Below are positions 9,784 through 21,799 of a DNA stretch of 64,000 nucleotides, one piece after another. Below the pieces are notes generated by a model. The model saw only the letters and a program-made list of their open reading frames with translations, did no database searches and was not told the origin of the DNA. The translations under genes were made by a program, and so were the position numbers. Where the stretch lies: NCBI RefSeq assembly GCF_963678975.1, contig NC_089276.1, positions 23,481,059 to 23,545,058 on the forward strand. The letters are read 5' to 3'. The DNA comes from Dysidea avara (Eukaryota; Porifera; Demospongiae; Dictyoceratida; Dysideidae). Position 1 is the first letter of the stretch; each line of letters starts with the position of its first letter.

Positions 9784-12700
9784 CTGTATAAACACAATAA
9801 ATAATACACGACACATAAACATGCTAGTATTACTTTGAACTGAAACAGAAGTATCAACTTTCATTGTATGATTCATATTTCCAGCAGAATTTCTTGCAAC
9901 ACAAGTGTACACAGTATTGTGTAGAGAGTTAGTGGGGACGTCCATTACTTGCAGGATCATATCAGCATTAGGATTGACAATCTCATCATTTTTATACCAC
10001 TGTACTGTAGGAGTAGGTAACCCTTCAGCCCTGCACCAGATTGATACCTGATCACCAACACCAGCTGTGAGTGATGACTGAGGCATTAGGCTTACTATTG
10101 GTGCATCTACACAATTCAGCAGTATACAAGTGTATAATAAATTGTGGACACTTACATACATTCCACAGTCAAGGTCGTTTTTGATTCAACAAATGTGTGA
10201 GGATGGTTAAATGCTCTACAAGTATACTCTCCATGATCAGTGTGATTGACTGGATCAAATGATAACACTGACTCTACCTGACTTGTATCTGAGACAGTTC
10301 TATTGTAGGTTAGTGTATGTCCCTTTTCTGTTTTGACTTGATCACCAACAGAATTGTACCAAACAGTTCTTAGTTGACCAACAGCATCTACATCGTTTGT
10401 GACTATACATGTCAACACTACTTTTCTGCCTTCAAATGAAACTATTTCATCACTTATGTGGTTGATGACTGGTGGGCCTGTATAAATTTGAATGTGAACA
10501 CAGTACACTTTTTTGCCATTAGACTACTTGATTATTTATATATACCACAACTACAGTACGTACCAATGCAATTAAACATTATATTTATATTTATTTACAA
10601 ATGCAGTAGGGTTCCAGCAATTGATGGACAGCTATTACAACAAATATAGCTACGTGTAACTCCCTACTGTATATTCAGATCTTGATCGTTACCACTTTTT
10701 ATTGCTGGAACCTTTTTTAATTACACTAGTTTGCTGTGACTGCTTTATTACAGTATCTCGATCTCCCTGATTGTCTTAAGTGAGCACTTATAAAATGGTT
10801 ACATGGTCCATGCCTGTAAGCAATCAGAACATACTGTCATGCCCTTAATAACAGTCAGAGCACTCAGTGACCATGCCCCTTAATGATCTAGCTGCAATCA
10901 ACTGCAACCGTGTTGTAGAATACAAGACACAGCAATCCACCCCTTACTCTATTGCACAACAGCTACAGGTATCTACTCCCTTTTACAGTTGTGTAAGTGC
11001 TTCAATAGTTTTGTGGCATCTCGGTACGCTCCCTTAAGGAAAGTGTCAATACGGAATATTAATGCCTCAGTATGGATTCCTTGCACTAAGAAAGAAGATG
11101 GCAATGTAATTAGGAAAGACAAAGTGTAGATTCACTGAAACCAGAAAATGCACATGGCACAGGTGAGTTTACTATTGTGGGATGAAATGGTGGCCATGCA
11201 CTGCTTCATTTGGCCTCTAGCCTTTACTGTGGTCAGGCTGGCAGGCAGGCAGACAAGTACACACCAAATTGAATTTTGATTACTTTTAAGTTCAATATTT
11301 GGCCTTCTGTAAGAGTTTTCTTGCTGGATTTGATGTTAGCCGCACTAACATAAGAGTAATTTTGCATATGATATTTCTATGATGACTTTAATGACACTAT
11401 CTTGACAGGTGCCATTCATTTTAAAGGAGAACTTACTATAAGTACTTCCACAATGTTTGATATCAAATGTATGTACAATCAACACACACACTTGAGTTTT
11501 AAATAATTGGAGTATTGTTTGTTATAGTGAGGAGCTTTCAGGCATTGAAAATTACACCTGCTTATTTGTGTAATTATAACAGTGTATTATAGTCTTGAAT
11601 AGCTGAAACTTAAAAAGCTCGAGTTTTAAACTCTTATCATATACATACAGCTGTGTCTCCAGCATTGCAAGAGATAGATAATGCCTGGATTATTGTTAAG
11701 AAGCTGTTTCCAACTTAGTCTGTGAGTCCAGTCTGCGAGTCCAGTCAGCGAAATACATTACATCAGTTACCTCTTACCATACACAGTAACAGTGGCATTA
11801 TCAGACACCACACTACCATCATCATTACTAACAATACAATGGTACATTCCCTCATCATTTTCTGTGATCATACTAAATGTCAGTTTAGGTGAGTAAACAT
11901 TGACCACTCTGTGTGAAGGTCTTATCCAGCTATCACTTGATGAATGATACTTCTCCCATTGGTAATAAATAGGACCCTCCCCAATAGCAATACAGCTAGT
12001 CACTTGTACTGTTGTCTGTCCTTCAGCAATCACTACTGATGTTGGCTGTTTATCAATGATTGGAGCAACTGTAATATAGCAGCATACAAGTATAATACAA
12101 TACTACACTATCTGTAACATGAATATTCAATTAGAACATTGCCTAAATCAACATTACAAATGCAAGGAAATATTGCTGAAAGAACAGTTAGAGCTAGGGC
12201 ATCAGAGTAGGTGCCACCTGGGTTCACCACTTTTTAGCCGGAAATAAAAAATAAAACAACTTCCAACTTGATGAAGCCAAAACCAAAAGTAGTGAGCATG
12301 CAATACTTATAGCATTTATTTAATGCAACAATTACCAGAAACAACCTGTCTTTCACTCAGCACACTCAGCACAGCCTCAAGTAGACTTAATCTGTGTTAA
12401 GCGCCTCTAAAATAATTACTGTTATAATTAGCTTTGACTTTGTTTCTCCTTTGGAAACATTCCTTACAATTTAAATTTATCTCATAAGTAATAAACTCAA
12501 ATGATAAGTTTTAAGAGTTTCACAGTATTAAGGAGGTGCTTTTTGGCAATGTCCTGACACTCCAGTTACAGTATATCATGAACACTTGATTGTTAGGTAG
12601 CTAACTAGCACCTTGCACACAGCTACAGTGTTACCAAAAAATAGCACCTCAAAATGTGACTGGATTTTGGAAAAACGATCCAAATCGCACATTAGAAGTT

Positions 12701-15700
12701 TCGAGATAAACGGTTTTAAAGAATTGAAGCCAGCATAACTCTCCAAGGATAGCAAGCACACGTATGAAATTTACACAAAAGATGCATCAATCTGTTACCT
12801 TTCAAGCCACTTCCAGTACCTGTAGCTGCTTGTACAGTTTCCCGCCAAATAAGATAGAAAATCTGAGCAGTTGGACGAGCGAAGTAGTATCACGAGTGCT
12901 CACAAAGGGGTGGAGGCTGGGGGGTGGCAAAAGATAGGCCTCAAAATGGAGGCAGACCACGATTGGAGTCCAGACACGAGATTACAGGGCTGTGCTGGCT
13001 CTTTAGTGGCTGATATGTAGCAAAATCTACAGAGAACACGTCTGGCCAACATTATAAGGCTGTCCACCAGTAAACCACTGATTCTTGCCAAGCCAGGTCC
13101 TTCACAAGGCATGAAACCGCCATTTGGGCACTCCACACCACCCAGAAAAGACGTCTATTAAAACCAGCCTCGTGTCGTTTGAGTAGTGCTGAGGGTCAAA
13201 ACTTGTAGTACGATAGTGTAGCTATCCACTGGTGGTGTTAGTTTGATTTTCCCTGATGTGTGATATGGTTCGGTTCTGTAAAATCTGGTCACAAATGTAC
13301 AATTTCAGTGGGTGGGGGCATGCCCCCAGTCTTACCACTTTCACTTTTACTGATGCCCCTGAGTTAAAGTACATTTTACTGACATCATGTATACAGTGTA
13401 GGGTTTGTATAGGCATATAGTGAACTTTTTCTACAGACAAATTCAGGTATATTCAGATAAGTATAAGTACATATTTATTTGTAATTTTTCTATAATAATA
13501 TAATAGTTAAAGTAAAAGTACAGAGTATTAATCAGCTCAACTTACTATTTACATTCAGCCAAGCACAATGTTCTGTACTTCCACACTCATTAGTAGCCAC
13601 ACAACAATACCATCCTTCATCTGTTGGTTGTACTTTGGCAATCATTAGTGAATTAACCAGCATGCTTTGTTGTAATATATCTACTATCTGAAAAGTACTG
13701 GTTGCTCTATAAGGTGGTAGGGTTGATTTATCTTTCTTCCTCCAGTCATATCCAAGTCTACCATAACTCAAAGCTAAGCAATTGAAACTTACATCCTCAG
13801 CAGAAAGCACAGTTTTGTTTCTGGGATGCTGGATTATTTCTGGGCAGGGGACTATAAAACACAACTAATAAATAAACATACACACAACTTAATACATAAT
13901 ACCATTGACATCTAAATATGCTGGATAGGATGTAACACTTCCAACATCACTACTAACTACACAGTAGTAGGATCCCTTGTAATAACTAGTCACTCTAGTA
14001 ATCTTCAGTATACTAGTGATACCATCCAACTGTGCAATAGTAAATGATGTTGCTGTTGCTGGTAGAAGCAATCCAACCCTCTTCCATTGTATTGCGATTT
14101 TTCCATATCCTTTAACTTGACACTTCAAATATACTGTTGCAAACACCTCTACAGTCATGTTTGTTGGATGCTGAACAACCACAGGTGGTGACACTAAAAG
14201 ATCTGGTAACATAATGATTATATTTCACTGACTTGAGAAAACACAATAAAATTCTCTGAGTAACATGACAAAATGACACAATGCAGAACAGACAGTTAAC
14301 AACAAAAGGTCTCCAATTGTTTGCTAGAAGATACAATAAAGCATAACCCATTGGAGGAGGTACAGTACTTTACCAGTATAGCACAAGTCAAGAAAAAAAT
14401 GTGACAACAGCAGCCAGAAATAAGTGAAGCATGTATACACTGTACTTATTAGGTATGTATGATAATAAGCTATAAAATCTACTTTTAAATGATGAGATTC
14501 ATTTCCTCCATTGCTAGTCTACAATAATGTAACATTGTGAACTGGAACTATTATTATTATTATTGATAATATTGTAACATATGATCTTGTAAATGTATGT
14601 GTAATTATTGTTGTTGTAACATATACCAGTAATTTGATTGTGTGCCTTAATTAGAGGAGTGTGTTGTAATTGGAGTTTGGTTGTAACACGTGTCGATTAT
14701 TGAGTTTTCAATTCTATTACTACACTGGTAGCAGAGGATGGCCGAACGTCATATAAGCCTACCCAAGCCATTTTCAAGTGGGGACGTGGAAGACTGGTTT
14801 CAACGCTTCGATATTTGTGCTCGAGCGAATGGATGGGAGGCGGGGACAAAGGCGAAGAAGCTACCGACACTGCTTGAAGGAGATGCCTTGGCGGTTTGGT
14901 TGGAACTGACACAAGAACAGCAAGATGACTACGCGGTAACAAAGAAGGCTATGGAAAGACGATGCTACCCATGAATTTCGTTTCACTGGACGACTTTCAC
15001 CGCAGGAAGCTCCGCCCTGGCGAAGCGATATCAGTTTACGTCCATGATTTAAGAAAGCTTCTCTCTCATGCCCTTCCAGAAGCAGCGAATGACGCGAAGG
15101 TACCACTGCTCTTACACCAGTTTTTGGCAGGAATTCCTGAAGCCATCGCAAGACAGTTAAGAGCGTCGGGCGAAGTAACCACATTAGATAAGGCGATGAC
15201 ACGTGCACGATTACTGATGACAATTGACTCTGAGCCTGTGGCAACTATTGCAGATAAGACTCCAAGCCTCCTTGCAGAGAAACCTAATGAAACCCAGCTT
15301 CTGAGAGAGCAAATAGCAGTTTTGACAGAGCAAGTGGCCGCTTTAACAACAAAAGTAAATCAGCCACCCAGAAGTCACCTTCGATGCTTCAATTGCAATC
15401 AAGTGGGACATCTTCAACGTGATTGCCGACGTCAATGATGTTACTTCTGTGGCAAGTTAGACCACCTCTCTAAGGATTGCTGGTATCAGGGAAACGACAA
15501 TGGAGCGCCTATGAGGGGCAACAGGTGTCCTTAATTGCAAGCCCTGCAAGTGACTTATACATGCACAATGAAAACACAATCATCACAGTAGCAGCAGTTA
15601 AGTCTATGGCAACACTTATCAAGGGAAAGCTGGGAGGTGCATCAGTAGAGTTAATGCTGGACTCTGGGTCATCAGTCTCATTGGTTCAAATTGATGCTCT

Positions 15701-18700
15701 GAAAGGTGCTTGTAATGTTGTTCAAGTGTCATCAGCAAGACAAATTCAGTTGGTAACAGCATCAGGTGACCGTTTGCCAATCATAAAACATGTGAAGGCC
15801 CCAGTACAGTTGAGTGAGTTACTCCATTGCAATGGCTATCAGCACAAAAGATGGAAGGTATGCTGTGTCGATGGTCTCTGGCTATACAGGAATACGATTT
15901 TGCAATTGTTTACCGTAAAGGATCTGCGAACAGTAATGCTGATGCACTTTCCCGCGTTACAACCTCACCATGTGCTGCTACCATAAGCTTACTGCTTTAC
16001 TCTCATGAGGACCTCCGTGCCAGTCAGTCTAAGGATGCCATCTTGTCAACTGTTCTTCAAGCCCGTCTGGCTTTGACAGATAGTCCACAGAGTGCAAATT
16101 GAAATAAACCACCACTCTATAGGTATAAACAGCTTTGGCACCAACTCAAAGTAATTGATGGTGTACTATGCCGCCAGTATTCACCCATTCCTATGCAGCA
16201 GATGGTCACAGTACCCCTTCTGCTCCCAAGTCTCAAGAAAGATGCCCTCACCCGTAACCATGATGCTCCGACAGCTGGCCACTTGGGAGCAGACAAGACA
16301 CTTCAACGTTTACGTCGTGATGCATTCTGGTTCAATATGGCCAAGGACGTTGAGGAATACTGTAAACAATGCTCCACCCGCCAGCAGTCAAAACTGCCCA
16401 TACCACAACGTGCACCATTACAAAACATCCCCATTGGTCAGCCATGGCAAATGATAGCGGTGGACATCTTGCAAGTGCCATTGTCAACGAATAATAATCG
16501 CTATTTGCTGGTGATACAGGATTATTTTACTAAGTGGGCTGATGCCATCCCCCTTCCAGATCAAACAGCGTCTCGTATCACAGCAGAGCTTATCAAGTTT
16601 TTTAGCACATATGGTCCACACACTAACATCTCCAAAGCGGCTTTATTCACAAAAGCTCCATTATGACCAACGTACCAAGCAACCTGCATTTGCTGTAGGC
16701 AACCCAGTTTGGTTGTCTATCCCTACAGCAGGGAAACTTGATCCTAGGTGGGAAGGGGAGTGGGTTATTAAATCTATGAAAAGTCCCATTACTGCAGAAA
16801 TTTGTGATGGCAGACGTACTAGAGTTGTGCATACTAATCGATTACAACGTCGTTTCATTCCAGGCCAACTTGACACCGCTGAACTAGATGACATCAACAA
16901 CAGACATGAGTGTACAGACTGGGCCCCTCCTTCAGTTGACCATATTGTACTCTCTCCAGCTGAACAAACTGTGACCCCACGCTATCCCCAAAGAAATAGA
17001 AGACCACCTGAGTATTATAGACCATAAGTTTGTGGTCAAGCTTCATCTGGAGGGGGCGAATGTAACATTGTGAACTGGAACTATTATTATTATTATTAAT
17101 ATTGTAACATATGATCTTGTAAATGTATGTGTAATTATTGTTGTTGTAACATATACCAGTAATTTGATTGTGTGCCTTAATTAGAGGAGTGTGTTGTAAT
17201 TGGAGTTTGGTTGTAACACGTGTCGATTATTGAGTTTTCAATTCTATTATTACAATAACATTACCGAATTTCAACATCAAAGTTAGGCAGAGACAATATT
17301 CTTACCATTAATGGTCAGTCTGGAGTAATTTGAATAGCTTCTTTGGTTGCAGTTGTACATGGCCACACATCTGTAGTTTCCTGCATCATGAGGCTTCAAG
17401 TTGTGAAGGGTTAGAGTGCTACTGAACTTTCTATCAGTAGATATAGAACTGTTATCACTCTGCTTCTCCCAATAATACAAGGATGTACCAGGTGCTTCAC
17501 AACTTAATGTAAGATTATAAATGTTACTGGACAGGTTGAATACCCAGCTGTTGGAAGATGTTGTGATGACAGGAGGACTTTCTGCAACAAATGATGTAGT
17601 AAGTCTATTGGTCTGTATCACAATTCATACCAAACAACACCCATTGATAAATTTTATAGCTCTTATGATTTTTAACATCTACATGCATCACAGCACTATC
17701 ATGTTAAATTTTGATATTGTAAACAGTCATTTTTAGTAAACTGACTAATGACATCACACAAAAAACCTGTTACCATGAAAAGATAACTCCAAATGCATTC
17801 CTAAATGTTTAATACTACTTTACAAGCAGTACATACCTGAGATTTTCTTTGACACACATAGCCCTCCAGGATGACCATAGCCTTCTGGAAATTTCCTAGC
17901 AAACCCATAAGCTACTGTTGTCATCAAAGCTGCTGGATCACTATGGACAACTTCTACTACTCCTTGTGTAAGAGCAATTTGGGTACCATATGCCTCTATT
18001 ACATTGTTAACTTTTATTGGTACCCACTGGCTTGTACTGAGTGAATTATTTCTATACCCTTCTGCCACATGTATCTTATCAGGATGATAGTACTGCTTCA
18101 GTACTATGATATTAACATAGTGACTGTAATGTAACTGGGCTTTTGTGTTACGAATGGTAGAAAAAATAAATTTGTCCATGTAATGGATAGTGGCAGGCAC
18201 CAATGTCATCATGGGATCACCATAACCACCTGAACTATCATCAGCCTGTCCATGACTTAACTGTGCCACCAAGATAGCTTTATCAGAGTCAATTGCACAA
18301 TATTCTTTATTTGATAAAGTTCTGGTGATAAAATCTCCATCATCAAGAGTATATGCCTGCTTCACATTATTACAGTAAACATCAACACTAGTAGAGTCAT
18401 GTGCAGCCAATACTTTAACAGTATATGAACGTCTGGATGCTAGTGGTGCAATATAAAATGTTCTACCCCATGATGTAATGGGTGGAACTTGTTCGACCAA
18501 ATGATCACAATATTGTTGGTTTTTGTGTACATTGGCACATCCATGACCACTAAACATTGAGATTGGCTTATCTGTAATAATCTTAGTTCCAGTTAAATCC
18601 TTAGCTGATTTCATGTACACCGTTTGTAATTTATTGATAGTAAATGTGTATTGTCTACCACGTGTCAGTCCAGTGGTAGTTCTACCTATTGTCACTGTAA

Positions 18701-21677
18701 CAGCTTGTGTCATCTTTACCTTCATTGCTGTGTGGTCCTCTGTACCAACTATCAATATGGAACTAGCTTGTCCTGCCTGTGAACTGGAAGCTACTCCTTC
18801 AGCTACTGACACTCCATAGTATACATAGCTATTGGCATAATGTACAGTAGGTAGAACAAGGAAAGTATCGCTTGTAGATGTCTGCGAGTTCTGACCAATC
18901 ACGGTCACCAGGTTACTGCTAACATTAAGGTAAATTCCCTTCTTTTGTTCAGTGTGTGATGTCACAACTACATTAATGGGAAGGTTAATAATTGCCTCGT
19001 TATTGGTTGTGATGATCCCATTACGATAATAATCCACTCCTGGAGCCTCAATAGAAAATGATACTGGTTGTGATTCTCTTGTCATTAGTAAGATTGATGG
19101 TGGACCACCTTGTTTCCAATTTTGATAATATCCCAAATAATAACTACTGCCATTAGCTCTTCCTACAGTACAGATTGGGATATAAGTAAATGTGGTTACT
19201 AGCAATATACCACTTGTATCCATTTGCCAAATAACACTGCTGCCACTGTAGTATACTTTGTATGGGTTTGTGGCTTACCTTACCAGTGATATTTGGCAAT
19301 ACCTGTTATAACACAATATCTTAGATGTTTTATAATAAACCACAAATATACTCGATATGTGCAACTACAATGAATACAATTTTATCTTAATAATATAGTT
19401 ACAGCAGGTGCCGCTATATACACTGATCATGTTCAAAGATTATTTGCAGATTTTACAAAACCAGCAAAATCAAACTAACACCACCAGTGGATAGCTACAC
19501 TACCATACTATTGGTTTTGACCCTCGAACTATTCAAGGCTGGTTTCAAGAGACATCTTTTCTGGGTGGTGGTGTGGTGAGCTTGGATGACAGTTTCTGGC
19601 CTTGTGAAGGACCTGGCTTGACAAGAATCAGTGGTATACTGGTAGATGGCCAGATATAGTTACCAACAATTTTCTGTGTTGCATAGTCAACACAGCCCTA
19701 TAATCTCAGGGGTGGATCCAGGGTTTGGAAAGGGGGGAGGGGGGTGTGCACCAGGGTATATGGATCATGGAGCTGGGGGGGCACAGCCATCATAAGCTAA
19801 AGCTATGTTATACGTTTCAGGATTGAAAATTAAATGTATAGAGTGGTTTATGCACACAAATATCTTAATCATACTGCTTTCTAAGTGGACTAAAAGTTGT
19901 GGATAAGAGACAGTCATGAGTAGTTCAGCTATCTAACTGTATATTAGCCTAAAGAATGGCATACACAAGACCATGCGCATTTCATTTACAAAATATTCTT
20001 AGCAGGCTAAATATTCCCATACATGGGATAGTGTTGCAGATGCTAGTTTTCATACTCAGCAACTATGGAGGATTGATAGTGTTTTGTGTGGTGACTGTTC
20101 TATTAGAGTATTTTACTGACTGCTCTATTAGAGTATCTTGATCTTGCTTTAAAATTTTTTTTGGGAAGGGGGAAGAAACTCTACAGCTACAAGTACTGGA
20201 AGCGGTTTGAAAGGTATGCATCTCTTGTTTTAAACATGTGCTATAAAAAGGTATATTTATATATGAAAGCCAATAACTTGATGGTTGAAGACTGGATCCT
20301 CATTCTACTCTCAAAAGTAATTCTTGCTTAACTAAATAATATATTGAGTTTGGTCACGTCATGAAATATTAAGGGCAGACGGTATTACATAACACATACA
20401 ATTCAACAACAAACTATTAAAGGATACTCTAATGTAACTCCAAATAATTATGTAGTCATCATTCTACAAACTTGCTAAGCATCAGCCCTCACTATAAGGT
20501 TAATGCACCAGTTCACTATTCGACCTTCTTCTATACATTTTTCCTAATTATAATATGATGTCTATCAAAGTTAGCCCAGTAGAGAAATAAAGTTTGTTTC
20601 TTATCCTCCATCCAGTGCATGTCAGCAGGTCATCCACTCCCAGTATTCATTTTATCACAATGGCAACTTTGAAAAACCAGCATTTATTTTGCAAAATCAT
20701 AATGAACTGGTTAAAAACATGCTTACACATCTACTATATATTACAAGAGTAATGATTCATAGTGACTTGTTAACACAATAGCGCATTTCGAAGAACCACT
20801 TTCACTAATAATGAAAGAATATATGGTGCTGGCAGTAGAGTGGCAATACTGTAAGACTTGCCTAAGGCCAGGCAAACTTGATCACTTGCTTCTCATCCAG
20901 AAAACTTTGGATTTCCTTGCGGGAAGGAGGCTATTCATTACTAAAGAAAATACTCCAAATCAAGCTGTGTTACTATAAAGGTTAGCCTTTTAAGAACCCG
21001 TGTGCACATGATTGATCAGGAATAATGAAATTAGAGGCGTTGGGGTATAAAGGGATGCGGGCAGGGATGAGAAACAATTAATCAAGTTTATCTGGCCTAA
21101 ATGATCATGCAGGCTCTTTACTAAATACACAAGGAATGTGATGATATACAGGATACCCTGTGGTCAACGCATGTTAGTATAGCACCAGTATAAGATAAAA
21201 GATCTGAAGTTGCCTTGTAAATGTATAGCTTCTCGGCATACATAGTAAATCTAAGCTAGCTATCTGATAATGTGAACCTACTGTGACATCATCCTTTCTT
21301 TGACTATTTTCAGTTATTTTAGTGCTTTGCCAAGAGAGAAATTACATTTTGTGAGAGTTTAATTTCCAGGAATTGCAATGCGTGAGATGGAAGGAAAACC
21401 ATGTGTGAGACAACAATCCGATGCAAGGGGTAGCCGACGTCTTGGGACTCTCGTGTGTATCAGGACACAGCTGATAAACAGTCGCTTTAGCTGTAACGCT
21501 GCCACCTTCCTGAAGAAGCTCAACAACCTCCGGATCGCGTTCACAGTGCCAGTACGCATTGAGAAACAGGGAAAAATGACTCAGTGATTCATTACAGTGT
21601 CACATACACTTAAACTTACCGAGTTCGCAGCAAAAACACCAAAAGAAAATGAATAGCAACGGTGTGACAAGCTTCAT
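9590..21677 (-). CDS. Secreted IgGFc-binding / 6x Ig / sushi protein (gene A)
   Basis: Nine coding exons, high to low coordinate: 21677-21620, 19162-17837, 17581-17306, 14193-13903, 13851-13546, 12068-11778, 10477-10160, 10106-9834, 9783-9590. All junctions are GT-AG, all are phase 1, and the total is exactly 1,111 codons with the stop. Predicted layout: signal peptide 1-20, IgGFc-binding domain about 21-461, six Ig-like domains (one per exon) about 462-1046, and a C-terminal sushi domain 1047-1110. There is no transmembrane segment or GPI signal, so the product should be secreted. Each Ig exon shows the Cys, Trp and D-x-G/A-x-Y-x-C pattern, except that the sixth lacks the Asp. The biochemical role is unknown; relatives with IgGFc-binding domains occur in mucin-like and recognition proteins. 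Intron 3 contains an LTR retrotransposon on the opposite strand. A missed exon cannot be excluded, but the uninterrupted phase argues against it. Confidence 0.9.
9834..17581 (-). CDS. Gene A exons 3-8: six Ig-like domains
   Basis: Each exon is 273-318 bases, symmetric phase 1, and encodes one Ig fold. The second-cysteine motifs are DAGNYRCVA (17,306-17,581), YKGSYYCVV (13,903-14,193), DEGWYCCVA (13,546-13,851), DEGMYHCIV (11,778-12,068), DHGEYTCRA (10,160-10,477) and LHNTVYTCVA (9,834-10,106). One-domain symmetric exons are the classic arrangement that allows shuffling and duplication. Several N-glycosylation sequons are present. Confidence 0.88.
12069..12889. other. Intronic, no gene seen
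   Basis: Part of gene A intron 5. The only landmark is a TGTGACTGGATTTTGG-like box near 12,655, which resembles the terminus of the MITE at 25,902-26,153. Confidence 0.5.
12890..13300 (-). repeat. Dispersed repeat family Z, copy 1
   Basis: The reverse complement is homologous to 19,446-19,715. Shared blocks are CAGATTTTACA-AACC, AAATCAAACTAACACCACC, AGTGGATAGCTACACTA, TCTTTTCTGGGTGGT and GTGAAGGACCTGGCTTG. It lies in the intron between gene A exons 5 and 6. No ORF of note and no terminal repeats seen. Confidence 0.75.
14528..14724 (+). repeat. 5' LTR
   Basis: 197 bases, TG...CA ends. It differs from the 3' LTR only by a 3-base indel in an ATT-rich run and one C/T change near the end. Confidence 0.92.
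14738..15438 (+). pseudogene. gag-like remnant with zinc knuckle
   Basis: The first frame (14,738-14,974) encodes a capsid-like segment (DVEDWFQRFD, WLELTQEQQDDY). The reading then shifts near 14,960 to a second frame ending in the knuckle CFNCNQVGHLQRDC. A TGA follows, and directly after it in the same frame comes a second knuckle, CYFCGKLDHLSKDC. The frameshift and the stop break the polyprotein; the broken state is described only. Confidence 0.8.
16193..17027 (+). pseudogene. Integrase remnant with internal deletion
   Basis: Contains an HH-CC zinc-binding part (HDAPTAGHLGADKT through YCKQCSTRQQ) and the start of the catalytic core (AVDIL, YFTKW). It then jumps, with a frame change, from the FFSTYG position to the C-terminal region (VGNPVWLS, DPRWEGEW). 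The catalytic second Asp and Glu are missing, so it cannot be active. Confidence 0.85.
17061..17254 (+). repeat. 3' LTR
   Basis: 194 bases, preceded by a purine-rich tract. Near identity to the 5' LTR implies a recent insertion. Confidence 0.92.
17837..19162 (-). CDS. Gene A exon 2: IgGFc-binding domain
   Basis: One 1,326-base exon encodes the whole domain. Recognisable family signatures include FSGHGC followed by CDHLVEQVPPITSWGRTF and a downstream APLASR, matching the SGH-C...C-H-EQ-P...WG-F pattern of IgGFc-binding (FCGBP-type) N-terminal domains. The cysteines of this core are preserved. The exon ends CTCAG|GTATGT. That the domain binds immunoglobulin is not implied: the name comes from the human protein, and sponges have no antibodies. 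Confidence 0.88.
19446..19715 (+). repeat. Dispersed repeat family Z, copy 2
   Basis: Counterpart of the 12,890-13,300 copy in opposite orientation, lying in gene A intron 1. It is followed at 19,712 by CAGGGGTGGATCCAGGG, which resembles the terminus of the hAT-like element ending at 53,610. Confidence 0.7.
19740..21340. other. Gene A intron 1, no gene seen
   Basis: AT-rich intronic sequence. The only landmark is a double copy of the dispersed CTATTAGAGTAT module at 20,091-20,143. Confidence 0.5.
21359..21575 (-). pseudogene. Possible ankyrin-like exon remnant
   Basis: This segment is richer in G+C and CpG than its surroundings. One minus-strand frame without an ATG reads NAYWHCERDPEVVELLQEGG, which looks like the middle of an ankyrin repeat. 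Another frame has an ATG (21,559) but no recognisable domain. It lies within gene A intron 1 just downstream of exon 1. It could be a gene fragment or an alternative exon; evidence is weak. Confidence 0.25.
21620..21677 (-). CDS. Gene A exon 1: signal peptide
   Basis: The start ATG is at 21,677. The exon encodes MKLVTPLLFIFFWCFCCEL, a short basic start followed by a strongly hydrophobic core, and ends in a consensus donor G|GTAAGT. It is too short for most ORF finders. It joins in phase 1 to the acceptor at 19,162, which follows a pyrimidine-rich tract ending CTGTACTGTAG. An ATG inside that upstream intron (19,223) is open in frame but lies before the acceptor, so I do not use it. Confidence 0.85.
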
Positions 21678-21737
21678 TATCAACCACTGAGTGATGCTGA
21701 TCTAGGCGATGATGATGCTTCTTATAATTTCTACAAC

Positions 21738-21765
21738 ATCACGTGATCTGTTCCAACATCACGTG
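21738..21765. promoter_or_regulatory. Two CACGTG E-boxes upstream of gene A
   Basis: AACATCACGTG occurs twice, 20 bases apart, with CACGTG at 21,740-21,745 and 21,760-21,765, about 60-90 bases upstream of the gene A start codon on its own strand. CACGTG is the canonical bHLH/bZIP E-box. No TATA box is evident. Confidence 0.45.
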
Positions 21766-21799
21766 TGTGCGTGTGTACTAACGATTGTGTGCAGCTATT

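Larger units (their letters stand above)
14528..17254 (+). mobile_element. Defective Ty3/gypsy-type LTR retrotransposon
   Basis: Flanking LTRs are 14,528-14,724 and 17,061-17,254, both TGTAACA...TTACA, with a 4-base ATAA duplication (5 if the shared A is counted). A primer-binding-like TGGTAGCAGAGG follows the 5' LTR and a purine tract (GGAGGGGGCGAA) precedes the 3' LTR. A gag-like frame (14,738-15,438, in two overlapping frames) ends in two CCHC zinc knuckles split by an in-frame TGA. An aspartic protease motif LDSGSS lies near 15,660. The reverse transcriptase and most of RNase H are deleted; only the RNase H end (RKGSANSNADALSR) survives. The integrase keeps its zinc-binding region and first catalytic Asp region, but the part holding the second Asp and the Glu is deleted. 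It lies inside gene A intron 3 on the opposite strand. Confidence 0.92.

Noticed and set aside
10870..11010. Possible small exon reading NRVVEYKTQQSTPYSIAQQ
   Set aside because: It lies on the strand opposite gene A, has no matching splice partner, and is too short to support.
17837..19223. Gene A starting at the ATG at 19,223
   Set aside because: A strong pyrimidine tract and AG at 19,163 lie after that ATG, and the phase-1 signal peptide exon at 21,620-21,677 joins exactly there.
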